Part shown: piece after piece, positions 37,757-45,961 of the stretch
Position numbering within the stretch: the first letter of the stretch is position 1
Layout: each line of letters begins with the position of its first letter
Origin: Cyclobacteriaceae bacterium
Lineage (GTDB): Bacteria; Bacteroidota; Bacteroidia; Cytophagales; Cyclobacteriaceae
Direction: 5' to 3'
Assembly: GCA_016787605.1 (NCBI GenBank)
Contig: JAEUUE010000123.1
Coordinates: 1-64,000, forward strand
DNA: 64,000 nt
Notes under the pieces: generated by a model
What the model was told of the DNA's origin: nothing
The model's database searches: none
What the model saw: the letters and a program-made list of their open reading frames with translations, nothing else
Position numbers and translations under genes: made by a program

Positions 37757-38716
37757 ATGAGATACCCATTTGAGGGGGCCGAAAAATCCATTTTGGAGTT
37801 TGAAGAGGTCCTCAATGCGAACGGAATTTCAATTGAGTCCAATTCCGACCTAGAAAGAGTCTCGCTTCTAGTCCTGGAAGCTAACGGCAAAGGCAAGAAA
37901 GAAATACCTCATGATAACAAACAAGACATTAGGCCCTTTTTTGCTGATGTTGCAGGAATACATGACTTTACTAGGAAGGTTGTTAAGCACAAGAACCATT
38001 CCGATTTTTCACAATTAATTCCACATCTAAGAATCCTAAACAAAGCAAACACAACAGTAATGACTTCAAGAAGTCTAGTATCGGATGACGGGAATAACAA
38101 ATTAATGGAGTTGTATATCGCATTGCTATGCATGGATTTCGCAACAAATATCAAGCTCGACGACCCGAATAATTCCAAGGGTGACAATGCAGATATAATG
38201 TTCAGATTTCGCAATATTACCTATGCAATAGCTTGTAAGGCTATGCACTCAAGGAACCCCAAGACACTGCATGATGCACTGTTGAAAGGTACAAGTCAAA
38301 TCATGTCGTGTGCTTCTGAGAGAGGCTTGGTTGCGGTTAACTTTAAGAACCTCATCGATTGGGACGAGATTTGGCCTATAACTAATAAGGCTGAAGTTGA
38401 GAACCATAATGCAGAGCCACTATTCGGTTGTTTCCCCGACGTTAGCGTTCCAAATAAAATACTTGAACAGTTTGGGACTAAGGCGAGAACCGACCTTATT
38501 GAAACTCTGGGGTTGGACAATCTTAGGAATCTTGAGACTGAAAAGTCTCCTGCTGCTTTTCTTATTTTTCTACAGGCACTGACTTCTATACAAGATGGAA
38601 TGGATTGTCCACCAACTATTCTGAAGACCATGCATTTTGTCAGTTTTAATGGAGTCGCAAAATTGGATCTTGAAGTCGCCGAAAAACTCAACGAGGCAAT
38701 GCATGATCAACTTTAG
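37757..38716 (+). CDS. Uncharacterised protein, possible PD-(D/E)XK relative
   Basis: A 319-aa protein I do not recognise, and the last gene of the eight-gene operon. The centre (about residues 115-165) has 'KLMELYIALLCMDF', then 'NADIMFRFRNITYAIACKAM', giving Glu118, Asp146 and Lys161. The order E...D...xCK and the strand pattern resemble the core of restriction-like nucleases, but the residue two before the lysine is Ala rather than Glu or Gln, so catalysis is uncertain. The rest is helical. It converges tail-to-tail with the RES-like gene, only 10 bp apart. Confidence 0.68.
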   Translation: MRYPFEGAEKSILEFEEVLNANGISIESNSDLERVSLLVLEANGKGKKEIPHDNKQDIRPFFADVAGIHDFTRKVVKHKNHSDFSQLIPHLRILNKANTTVMTSRSLVSDDGNNKLMELYIALLCMDFATNIKLDDPNNSKGDNADIMFRFRNITYAIACKAMHSRNPKTLHDALLKGTSQIMSCASERGLVAVNFKNLIDWDEIWPITNKAEVENHNAEPLFGCFPDVSVPNKILEQFGTKARTDLIETLGLDNLRNLETEKSPAAFLIFLQALTSIQDGMDCPPTILKTMHFVSFNGVAKLDLEVAEKLNEAMHDQL

Positions 38717-38726
38717 GTGGGCCTAT

Positions 38727-39602
38727 TCAGAGGCCAATTTCATCCCCATGGTATTCTTGCCAATTGAAACTAGTCTCGTGAATTCCAAAATCCTTGCAGT
38801 ATCGACGAAGGGTAACCATGTTATCATTATTTCTTCCGACAAATTTGAATTCACCAACCGTTTCGAGCCGGAGATAACCATCTACTGCAGCAGGGAGTAG
38901 CGCCACGTTTTGGCCTTTGTATTCAGTTGGTACACTTGGATATGTTATTCCCATTAATCCCGTTCTATTCCATAGATAATTTGCATAAGCAGCCGAAATC
39001 TTGTACTTGTAGTCTTGCCCCTTACCAATGTCGGTTCTGGCAAATTCATTGCTAAAAAGGGTGCCTTGCGCAATACAGTGATCTCTCTGCGGGTGAGCAG
39101 TGATATTCTTTAGTTGATTATTGAGGGACATCTGTACGTACTCATTTACCTTCAATGCGGCCTCACTAAAAATCATCTCGACAACTTCTAAATCTTGCAG
39201 AACTCTCCATCTACTTAGAGTGAAGGTTTCCTCTACTGTATCATGGTCATTCAATGATTTGACCAAATCTGAGGTTTCAAAGTAGGCCGCAACTCTTGGT
39301 TGTGGAATGTGCTTTGTAATTAGAGATCCATAGAAAACACCTTGACCAGGAACATTAGCCCTTCCAAAAGCCCTTATCCCTGCTAGTATTTTGGGATCGC
39401 TGATATAGCTAATCTGATCCTTTTGTGTAAAAGGCACTGCATGGCTATTTATGCGAACCCTATCAATGAATGACCCCTTTTTAAGGATTGCAGTAGGAAT
39501 GAACTTATCACGCAGGTCTTCCACACTTCTATAAATAATTTCATAGTCAACATGTTCGAGGCCATCTCTTACGTCCGAAAGAAACTTCAAAGTTGGATTC
39601 AT
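38727..39602 (-). CDS. RES-domain-like protein
   Basis: A 291-aa protein resembling RES-family proteins, some of which are NAD-consuming toxins. The visible pattern is 'RVRINSHAVPF', 'GIRAFGRANVPGQGVFYGSL' (Gly-Arg-x-Asn and Tyr91), 'AAYFETSD' (Glu109) and a late 'YPSVPTEYKGQNVALLP'. No Xre- or MbcA-type antitoxin gene lies beside it, which is unusual for a RES toxin; the antitoxin may be absent or the protein may be activated by infection. It is convergent with the operon and lies on the same strand as the radC-like gene. Confidence 0.68.
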   Translation of the reverse strand: MNPTLKFLSDVRDGLEHVDYEIIYRSVEDLRDKFIPTAILKKGSFIDRVRINSHAVPFTQKDQISYISDPKILAGIRAFGRANVPGQGVFYGSLITKHIPQPRVAAYFETSDLVKSLNDHDTVEETFTLSRWRVLQDLEVVEMIFSEAALKVNEYVQMSLNNQLKNITAHPQRDHCIAQGTLFSNEFARTDIGKGQDYKYKISAAYANYLWNRTGLMGITYPSVPTEYKGQNVALLPAAVDGYLRLETVGEFKFVGRNNDNMVTLRRYCKDFGIHETSFNWQEYHGDEIGL

Positions 39603-39681
39603 TTAAACGAAGTTAAATCAACTCATTGGATAAATTGGGATTCTCAATTACAAAAATGAGGATCTAGTCAATTGCGAGTAG

Positions 39682-39709
39682 GTGGCGAGAGCTGCTATTC
39701 TCTCGCCAC
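39682..39709. other. Strong hairpin after the radC-like gene
   Basis: A perfect 10-bp inverted repeat (GTGGCGAGAG / CTCTCGCCAC) with an 8-base loop, 5 bp beyond the radC-like stop. No T-run follows, so it is a poor intrinsic terminator; it may stabilise the mRNA end or be a recognition site. Confidence 0.6.
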
Positions 39710-39713
39710 ACTA

Positions 39714-40175
39714 TCATCCAATCATCCCCTCGTCTGCAAACGAGTAGTATCCATCCGTTGTGCATATCAGATGGTCAAGGAACTGAATCTCAAGGCATTT
39801 TGCTCCTTCCTTTAGCTTCCTAGTGAGGTCAATATCCGATTGAGAGGGCTTAAGGTTTCCAGATGGATGATTATGAGCCACAATTATCCCGCTTGCAGCA
39901 CTTTTCAGAGCTACTGCAAAGATGATCTTCGGATCGGCCACCGTGCCCGATACGCCTCCCTGGGAAACCTTCATGAATCCGATGGCCTTGTTAGCTCGAT
40001 TCAGAAGAAGCAACATGAAAGTCTCGTAGAGCTCAAATCCGTCTTTATCCCAATTTTTCATCAGAAGATCATATGCGTCTCTGGAGCTGCTCACTTGCGG
40101 CCTGTCTTTCGGAGACACTTTGGTCTTGAACGAGAGCTGAACCTCAGCAACGTTCATAAGTTTAATTGATTCCAT
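39714..40175 (-). CDS. RadC-like JAB-domain protein
   Basis: A 153-aa single-domain JAB/MPN metalloprotein of the kind common on mobile elements. The full JAMM motif is present: Glu51 in 'ELYETF', 'HNHPSGNLKPSQSD' with His101, His103, Ser111 and Asp114. It lacks the N-terminal helix-hairpin-helix of chromosomal RadC. The family is linked to anti-restriction, plasmid or island maintenance, but the substrate is not known. It lies downstream of a small island gene, separated by a terminator. Confidence 0.85.
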   Translation of the reverse strand: MESIKLMNVAEVQLSFKTKVSPKDRPQVSSSRDAYDLLMKNWDKDGFELYETFMLLLLNRANKAIGFMKVSQGGVSGTVADPKIIFAVALKSAASGIIVAHNHPSGNLKPSQSDIDLTRKLKEGAKCLEIQFLDHLICTTDGYYSFADEGMIG

Positions 40176-40194
40176 GTCTTTTGGTTTTGTTGAG

Positions 40195-40220
40195 AAAAAA
40201 GAAGGGGATTGCTCCCCTTC
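40195..40220 (-). terminator. Rho-independent terminator
   Basis: On the minus strand GAAGGGG-AGCAAT-CCCCTTC is followed by six T residues. It lies 8 bp after the 94-aa gene, upstream of the radC-like gene. Confidence 0.8.
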
Positions 40221-40227
40221 CTAACTG

Positions 40228-40512
40228 CTACTGCTCGACCGCTTCTTCCTCAGGATCGGCAACCCGTTCACGAGTCTTCGGAACAAACGTGTCCACCTCG
40301 ATGTAGTGGGTCTTGCCGTATTCCGTTGCTTTCTTTCTCTTTACCACTTTCACATTGAGGTACTTGCGGCCTTGATACTCATAGGTCAGCAGTTTTATCC
40401 GCTTGTCACTGAGTACATCCAGGCAGATTGCTCCTGACACGAGGTTGTCAGGAAACTTTTCTGAGTTTTTGAGATTCCCAAGAATGAGTCTCTCGGCTGG
40501 TTTGTTTTCCAT
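40228..40512 (-). CDS. Small island protein of unknown function
   Basis: A 94-aa protein with a plausible beta-rich core ('IKLLTYEYQGRKYLNVKVVKRKK'), a basic middle and an acidic tail ('DPEEEAVEQ'). It is followed by a good terminator and preceded by the 1-kb structured non-coding region, the usual place for small mobilisation-accessory genes in Bacteroidota islands. No family is recognised. Its separation from radC by the terminator implies its own transcript. Confidence 0.65.
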   Translation of the reverse strand: MENKPAERLILGNLKNSEKFPDNLVSGAICLDVLSDKRIKLLTYEYQGRKYLNVKVVKRKKATEYGKTHYIEVDTFVPKTRERVADPEEEAVEQ

Positions 40513-41543
40513 AATTGTTGGTTTTAGTTGGAAATGATTACACTCCAGCTAAAGGAAAAGTTAGCACTTTACGCTTGTTGAAGCAGAAGCGAACTCCTGC
40601 GAACGGAGGCCGAAGCCTTTCAGAAAAAGCCCGAAGGGCGTCTGAAAGTGCAGCTTGCTGCGACGAAGGAGCTGAGGCCGACCGCAGGTTCGCACAACAA
40701 GGGCGGCGGTTGGCTGTTGCTCCGCTGCTAAAACAATAAAAACAAGGCAACAGACAAAGGAGCCGCCGTGAGGGAATGGCCGAAGTGTGCGTACGAGGAC
40801 AAAGATGCAAGGCTGGCGAAGTTGGGGCAGGATAAGGAAACACAGCCATTCATCTTGGCCTTGCAGCCTTTGCCGCAGGGAGCAAAACGAGGACATGACC
40901 GAACTCCTTATTGCCTGCGACCGTTCAGCCAGCACGATCCCTAATGCCGGGAGGCAACTACCCACGATCAGACCAGCTTGTTAGAGTGTTCGGGATTAAT
41001 GCCAGAAAGAAGCTTGCACATGAGGTGATGCGCAGCGATCTGGCGACCTGGATTCAAACCTCAAACAGATTTTAGGTTTTACCAGGAAAAGAATCAAAGA
41101 AAAGAGCCACCCAGAAAATCAAACCAGCGGGAATTTTTCCAGCGAGATCGACCCTCCGGGGGGCTGCTTTCCTCAAATGTCGGGTGGGGGTTAGCGTTGA
41201 TCGGGGTGATCGCTCAAAGCACACGGGGTACCTTTAAAGCCTCCTTCCTTGACGGGTGCTTTCATCCTGATTTCGGCTTAAGATGGGTAGAAACAGAATA
41301 TTTCAGGACTGAAATGGGTAATTCTTGGACCCTTTTTGATACTTGATTAAGAATAGAAAGGAAGGGTGGAGTTCAGGAAGCTGAATAGTTATTTAAGTAC
41401 TTGATTGCCTCAGATTAAAGCGAATTAATAACGCCAAGGAATTGACTGGGCAGTTCATGCAAAACATGCAATTCCTTCAAAACCTGCAAAGTCTTGTCTT
41501 GTTTTCCAGATTTTGCAAGTTTTGAAGGTTTTGCACCGGCCGC
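40513..41543. other. 1-kb gene-free structured region of the island
   Basis: No convincing gene is seen here; open frames lack family motifs and good starts. The first part (about 40,560-40,740) is G+C-richer than the rest of the island and contains nested hairpins, for example CTTTCAG...CTGAAAG around GCCC-GAA-GGGC (about 40,617-40,647). The last part holds a long inverted repeat at 41,474-41,528. It lies between the small gene and the DUF3987 replication-type gene. Candidates are a transfer origin, a replication origin, or a structured RNA; none can be chosen from sequence alone. Confidence 0.5.
41474..41528. repeat. 17-bp inverted repeat with TTTTGCAA words
   Basis: CCTTCAAAACCTGCAAA and TTTGCAAGTTTTGAAGG are inverted copies with one mismatch around a 21-base loop. 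Extra partial words (GCAAAACATGCAATT before, GGTTTTGCA after) give an iteron-like look. It sits 16 bp after the DUF3987 stop. Confidence 0.6.
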
Positions 41544-42872
41544 TTAGCTTCCCTTCACTTTTCTATAACGACCGTTCTTCAGCTTTTCGACGTATTTTGG
41601 CTGGAGGGCCGCTAAGTCTAAATACATCGTTCGCGAATCTATTTCAAGTCGCTTGGCAGCTTCAACCAAATCCAGACTTGTAAATTCATTAGGAAACTTC
41701 TGGATTTCCTGAAGTAGCCTTTGTCCTTTGCCGACTGTAATGCAATCTGCTTGAATTGGCAAGTCACTAATATGCTTCAATGCCACTTTCGCAAATACAT
41801 CGGTTAGATGTAGGGCCAATTCAAAGTCCCAATCATCACATTCTACAGTTGATGATTGATCCTTCCTCTCGGCTCGTCTCAGTGCAGTTAAAACCATACA
41901 CACCTTAAATGCTCCAAGGCCCAGTCTCTTGACACTGCTATGGAGTTCAGGATGTATCGGTACCAAGTTTTTCATCATCTCACTGAAATGGCAATTCAAA
42001 ACATCCCATTGACCCTCAGAGAGCATCATCTCGAAAGGATTTTGGGCATCGAATATCAGATTCTCCTTTACGCAATCTTGAATTGGAGCAAGCCTGTCGT
42101 CTATCGCTCCGTTGCTTCCCTTCGGGGAGACATCTCTCCACATGTAGTTAGGCTTGAGCTCAAAGAAGAAGAACCTACTGAACAAGCCTCCTGCCACCGA
42201 CTCAATCAGTGGCCAAAGCTGTGTGGGCGTTCCTGAAAGCACTAAGGAAATCCTAGGGGTCTCGATCTCGATAAATGTCGAAGGACCTCCAGAACCTTTC
42301 CTCATTAAGGAAATTGGCTCCTGTTGAAATGCTTTCAATAATAAGTCAGTAAAACTTCCCCAATCCTGTCCCAAGGCATTCGTCAATGTAACTGCTTCAG
42401 TTTCGAAGATTACACCCGCACCCTGGGTTTCCACTAAAGCTGCGTGCAGCGCTGCCGAGCTAGTGTTAGCCGGAAGGAAGACTCTGCTTTTTCCAAAGGG
42501 TTCTGGCAACTTCTTTACCATTTCACCAAATGGATTAAACAGTTTCCGTGCATACTTCATAACTCCCTTTCCAGATGCCGGAGGTGCAGTTACAATCACA
42601 AACAGGTTAGGATAGAAACGCTGCTTGTCATACACGCCCGTAACAGAAATACATCCGCTCAATACGCCAAGGGTACTTATGAAGAGTAAATCTCGTTCTT
42701 CATCATTGGACGCAAGTTCACAAATACCCTTAAGAGGCTGCGGAAGTTCTTTTAAATCACTTGATGTTACTAAATTGTTTCTTGTGGTTCCCGCGCTTTC
42801 AGTTTCACGGGTTGTTTCATTGTTGGCCGGCACTACTGTAGAGCCGCTTTCCAACTTGTCGTTTTCACTCAT
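41544..42872 (-). CDS. DUF3987 mobile-element ATPase-like protein
   Basis: A 442-aa protein of the DUF3987 family, found on Bacteroidota and other mobile elements next to integrases and thought to serve element replication. It has a P-loop-like 'VTAPPASGKGVMKYA', 'GVIFETEAVTLTNAL' (Walker B-like) and 'SLVLSGTPTQLWPLI' (sensor-like), then a C-terminal winged-helix-like tail ending in 'KLKNGRYRKVKGS'. I choose the ATG at 42,872 ('MSENDKLESG'); the frame continues to 42,932 but the added residues are arginine-rich and atypical. It lies 71 bp after the HTH gene on the same strand. Confidence 0.82.
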   Translation of the reverse strand: MSENDKLESGSTVVPANNETTRETESAGTTRNNLVTSSDLKELPQPLKGICELASNDEERDLLFISTLGVLSGCISVTGVYDKQRFYPNLFVIVTAPPASGKGVMKYARKLFNPFGEMVKKLPEPFGKSRVFLPANTSSAALHAALVETQGAGVIFETEAVTLTNALGQDWGSFTDLLLKAFQQEPISLMRKGSGGPSTFIEIETPRISLVLSGTPTQLWPLIESVAGGLFSRFFFFELKPNYMWRDVSPKGSNGAIDDRLAPIQDCVKENLIFDAQNPFEMMLSEGQWDVLNCHFSEMMKNLVPIHPELHSSVKRLGLGAFKVCMVLTALRRAERKDQSSTVECDDWDFELALHLTDVFAKVALKHISDLPIQADCITVGKGQRLLQEIQKFPNEFTSLDLVEAAKRLEIDSRTMYLDLAALQPKYVEKLKNGRYRKVKGS

Positions 42873-42943
42873 CTCCTTGTTGATCAAAACAAAGGATGAC
42901 CGGCGGCGGCTCCGCCAACTAGCGGAGCGCACCGGTCTTCGTT

Positions 42944-43318
42944 CTAAATGGTTGTTTGCTGAAGCATCTCTAGCGAAACTACCCTGCTGTTCTGGACATA
43001 TTTGTCCAAATCATCAAGTTTGAAAAGCAGCTGCTTCTTTGTTGGCTTGAAAAATGGAATCTTTTTCAAGCTCGTGAGTTTGTACAATTTGGACTTGCTG
43101 ATTTGCAAGTATTGAGCTGCCATATCCGAAGATATGGGTGCCCCATTGCTGGGATGCGGAGCCGGTACCTGGTACCGACTTTGCTCCGTTGTACTTACTT
43201 TTTGACCCCTTTCGTTGTTGCTTGCAGTCTGGGCGGGTGGTTGTGCCCCTTCGGAGGGCAACCCAGTCTGGGCCTTGTGTCGAGTTTTAGGGGACGATTC
43301 CCCTTGTCTCGTAAACAT
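42944..43318 (-). CDS. Excisionase-like helix-turn-helix protein
   Basis: A 124-aa protein whose C-terminal half is a winged-helix DNA-binding domain of the excisionase/MerR-like type: 'ISSDMAAQYLQISKSKLYKL', then 'IPFFKPTKKQLLFKLDDLDKYV'. The N-terminal 60 residues are polar, low-complexity and may be over-extended; an internal start is possible. It lies between the integrase and the DUF3987 gene, as expected for a directionality factor that binds near att sites or controls the integrase. Confidence 0.75.
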   Translation of the reverse strand: MFTRQGESSPKTRHKAQTGLPSEGAQPPAQTASNNERGQKVSTTEQSRYQVPAPHPSNGAPISSDMAAQYLQISKSKLYKLTSLKKIPFFKPTKKQLLFKLDDLDKYVQNSRVVSLEMLQQTTI

Positions 43319-43379
43319 AAAAATACTGCCAAGCCTTCTGCTCGGCGCACAAATGTAACTCCTATTTATTTGATTTGGT

Positions 43380-44726
43380 TCACGCTACCTCAAGAAAATA
43401 TTTCGTCACTATTGGTTCATTTGCCAATGGTTGCTTTTGATCACTTTTGGCTTCCTGACTATCGTAATCCTTTATTCTTGCGAGCAATTTGGTGTCAACT
43501 GCGGCGATCCGTGTGGAATCGAACCTCCGAAGGTATGCCGATGTTGTTCTGGTACTTGCATGACCAAGCATTTCGCTAATGAATTCTATTGATACATCAT
43601 TCCATTTCAGCATTGACGCATAAGTGTGTCTGGCCCAATAAGTTGTAACTTTTGGAAGCCCAATTCTACTGCAAATACGCTTCAGAGCCTTATTTGTCCT
43701 TTTAATCACATCTGCAATCCTTTTATCGATTTCAACAGGGGTCATCCCTGTACGAAGTATATTAAGAAGATAGTCTTCTGGAAGTATTCCTGTGGTTAAC
43801 TCCGTCAAAACCAGGCGTAACTCGTTCGAGACAGGGACAACCAGCAATTCCTCATTGGTTTGAGTATTTCTGGTCTTGTGTCGGATGTAGGTTATCAAAC
43901 CATTATGGACATTACTGACCTTAAGCATTGATATGTCTCTGAAATTCATCCCGTGGCAATACAAGGAGAAAATCCACAAGTTTTTCGCCTTCTTTTCGGC
44001 TTCGGACCTTACTTCAGCATTTAGCAAACGCCTCAATTGATCAAGATTAAGTGCCTCACCTTTATGGCCAGATGCCATTCTTATCGAATAGGTACCCCTT
44101 TCATTTTTCCTCTTCGAAAACGGGTAAAACTCTGCTAAGGACTTATCCTCCTGAGCGGCGATATTCCATATAACCTTGAGAGATCGCATGTATATGGCCA
44201 CAGTATTCTTATTTACGTGTCGGACATCCAATAGCCAATTCTCAAACTTTTGCAGGACTGGAACGGTCAAATCATGAACTTCAATGTCCTTCTTGAGGAA
44301 AGAAGCAAGAGCGACTTTGGCACATTTATAGGTCCTAGCCGTACCAATCCTCCCCTGGCTCTCAAGATCTTGTAAGTATTTGTCGAAAAGGCCCAAAAAA
44401 GTGCTTCGGTTCTTTTTACCAAACTCTCTTTTGAACCGTTCCCAGCTGAATGGGACCTTACCGTTGCTAGTACAACGGTTAGCTGCTTCCCTTGCCATAA
44501 CCTCGGTGGCTCTGATCACATCTCGAATCTTTCTGAGGTCCCTGGAAATACCGGGGTCGGTTTGAATCTTTTCCCAATCGGCTTCGCTAAGCATCAATTT
44601 ATGACCTTCGAATTTGACAGGCACATACTTGGAAAGTGTCTGCCATGCAATCCTCACCTTTATGGCCCTTCTACCGCTCTTGTCGGGATAATACCTCCAT
44701 TGAACAATGGAAACTGTAACTGACAT
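43380..44726 (-). CDS. int: Tyrosine recombinase (island integrase)
   Basis: A 448-aa integrase that would catalyse site-specific insertion into tRNA-Asn. It has an N-terminal arm-binding domain, a SAM-like core-binding domain (about 105-205) and a catalytic domain with Arg263 ('GMNFRDI'), Lys284 ('RHKTRNT'), Arg366-His367 ('YWARHTYAS'), His389 ('LGHAS') and the nucleophile Tyr398 ('TSAYLRRF'). The usual first histidine of the HxxR box is Tyr363 here. The layout is that of Bacteroidota tyrosine recombinases. The gene lies 134 bp from attR and reads away from it, and no disruption is seen, so the island may still be able to excise. Confidence 0.93.
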   Translation of the reverse strand: MSVTVSIVQWRYYPDKSGRRAIKVRIAWQTLSKYVPVKFEGHKLMLSEADWEKIQTDPGISRDLRKIRDVIRATEVMAREAANRCTSNGKVPFSWERFKREFGKKNRSTFLGLFDKYLQDLESQGRIGTARTYKCAKVALASFLKKDIEVHDLTVPVLQKFENWLLDVRHVNKNTVAIYMRSLKVIWNIAAQEDKSLAEFYPFSKRKNERGTYSIRMASGHKGEALNLDQLRRLLNAEVRSEAEKKAKNLWIFSLYCHGMNFRDISMLKVSNVHNGLITYIRHKTRNTQTNEELLVVPVSNELRLVLTELTTGILPEDYLLNILRTGMTPVEIDKRIADVIKRTNKALKRICSRIGLPKVTTYWARHTYASMLKWNDVSIEFISEMLGHASTRTTSAYLRRFDSTRIAAVDTKLLARIKDYDSQEAKSDQKQPLANEPIVTKYFLEVA

Positions 44727-44860
44727 TTTTTTAAAGTGTTTTTAAAGTACAAATGTATAAGGAGAAGAAATTGTCAACCAACAAAAGGCGCTGTAATATT
44801 TTGTAAATCAGGTAGATGCAACAAAAAGAAACTAGATGAAAATATCTGCAAATGAAATTT

Positions 44861-44908
44861 TCTGACTGTTAATCAGAGGGTCGTTGGTTCAAGTCCAACA
44901 GGAGGAGC
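44861..44908 (+). repeat. attR, tRNA-Asn 3'-half repeat
   Basis: 46 of 48 positions match attL (21,029-21,076). No encoded CCA follows. It probably represents the displaced original 3' half of the host tRNA gene or a copy left by insertion. Confidence 0.9.
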
Positions 44909-44942
44909 TTAAAATACCCAGGCTGTTTCAATGTTCTGAAAC

Positions 44943-45000
44943 TGGTTCAAGCCTGCCCCGACGGAGGTCTCCGTAGTCGGGGTCCAACAGGAGGAGCCAC
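44943..45000 (+). repeat. Second tRNA-Asn 3' remnant interrupted by a hairpin
   Basis: The T-arm/acceptor sequence occurs once more ('TGGTTCAA' ... 'GTCCAACAGGAGGAGCCA'), with the T-stem version of attR and an encoded CCA. It is split in the T-loop by about 31 bp that forms the hairpin CCCCGAC-GGAG-GT-CTCC-GTA-GTCGGGG. The remnant is followed by a terminator, suggesting this was the original tRNA end. Together with attR and that terminator it fills the first 130 bp of the gene-free stretch 44,909-45,259; I see nothing in the rest. Confidence 0.7.
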
Positions 45001-45008
45001 AATAGACA

Positions 45009-45035
45009 AGCCACCGGAGTCGGCGGCTTTTTTAT
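45009..45035 (+). terminator. Terminator after the tRNA remnant
   Basis: AGCCACCG-GAGT-CGGCGGCT with one mismatch, followed by six T residues. Probably the ancestral terminator of the host tRNA-Asn gene. Confidence 0.75.
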
Positions 45036-45259
45036 TGATCTTCGATTTAAAGTCATTTGATTTTGAGTGCTTCGTTGGGTCCGGATGCCCGCCAGTCCGA
45101 TTACCGCCTTGCTCTATCACCTATCCAGCCCAAGTCAGAGCCGGCAGGAATGTCTGGACCAACAGGATCGTTGTCCTTTAGGCGATAATCAGTCAGGGAA
45201 ACCGTCAAGAAAGTGGCGCCCTTTTGGAATGCCGGAGCCTGGGTTTCAGGAAGAACCAC

Positions 45260-45652
45260 TTATTGCCTGCTGTAGCTGGTCGTGACTGTACAGCCACTTC
45301 CGATGTGGGTAAAGACTGTCGACAAGGTGGTTGCATTCAGCGTGTAGGTACCGGTTGTAGGCGGACCTCCGGTAAGGGTCATGGTCAAATTGTTTCCACT
45401 GGTAGAGTAGGTGCCACCAATGCTGGTGCCCCCATATGAAAAGGTAAACGTAGTGGCCGTGAAGGACAAGATATAGCAGTCGGTGCAGGGATAGGTGCCA
45501 TTGTCACCAGGGTCCGTACAATTGGTTGTGGTTTCGGAGACCAACTTCCATGACCCAATAAGAGACGGCGCAGGGTCCTCTTTCTTGCTGCAGCCAAGGA
45601 TTACTGCAACACAAACCAGGACCACGACAGACAGTTTGGCAAACTTTATCAT
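45260..45652 (-). CDS. Lipocalin-like lipoprotein
   Basis: A 130-aa lipoprotein with signal sequence and lipobox 'VILGCS' (Cys21). The mature part starts with 'LIGSWKLVSETTTNC' and ends in beta strands rich in Thr and Gly ('LSFTATTFTFSYGG', 'NLTMTLTGGPPTTGTYTLN'), the usual pattern of the small lipocalin-like lipoproteins of Bacteroidota. Four cysteines after the lipid Cys could form disulphides. Ligand unknown; no operon partner. The gap to the divergent gene at 45,962 (309 bp) shows no clear structure or promoter. Confidence 0.8.
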   Translation of the reverse strand: MIKFAKLSVVVLVCVAVILGCSKKEDPAPSLIGSWKLVSETTTNCTDPGDNGTYPCTDCYILSFTATTFTFSYGGTSIGGTYSTSGNNLTMTLTGGPPTTGTYTLNATTLSTVFTHIGSGCTVTTSYSRQ

Positions 45653-45961
45653 AAAGGATGAATTTTGGCCTAAAGTTTACCGTCCCGGCTCTGGACCACA
45701 ATGACCGTGGTCATCGAGGCGAAGCACTCCAGGTTACTTCCACTTGTATTACCTCTCCAGACATGTCAGGCAGGCACTCACCGTGCACAACTACTGAATC
45801 TCTTGCGCTACTCTGTGGGTTATTATTTGCATTTATCGCAACTAAGTCGAAATGCAGTGAATGCTGATGGGGTCCGCAGCCTGCTCCTCAAAACCAATAG
45901 GTTGCTCAGGGTGAAAGGTCTACATTCCAAAAAACTAATCCCTAACCCTAACCCCCAACTC

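Larger units (their letters stand above)
21029..44908. mobile_element. Integrated genomic island in tRNA-Asn
   Basis: The element of about 23.9 kb is bounded by tRNA-derived direct repeats, has a tyrosine integrase next to attR, and is visibly A+T-richer than both flanks. Its mobility module (integrase, excisionase-like HTH, DUF3987, structured non-coding region, small protein, RadC-like JAB) lies at the right; its cargo is nuclease, helicase and ATPase genes. I see no relaxase, coupling protein, type IV secretion or phage structural gene. It is therefore probably mobilised by other elements or confined to integrase-based excision. Confidence 0.9.

Noticed and set aside
40561..40965. 134-aa minus-strand frame and overlapping frames in the island's gene-free region
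   Set aside because: No domain, poor starts, cysteine- and serine-rich; the DNA is better explained as hairpins.
23344..44726. CRISPR array or cas genes
   Set aside because: Looked for evenly spaced repeats and Cas motifs in the island; none was found.
39714..44726. Prophage
   Set aside because: An integrase and an HTH protein alone; no capsid, terminase, tail or lysis gene.
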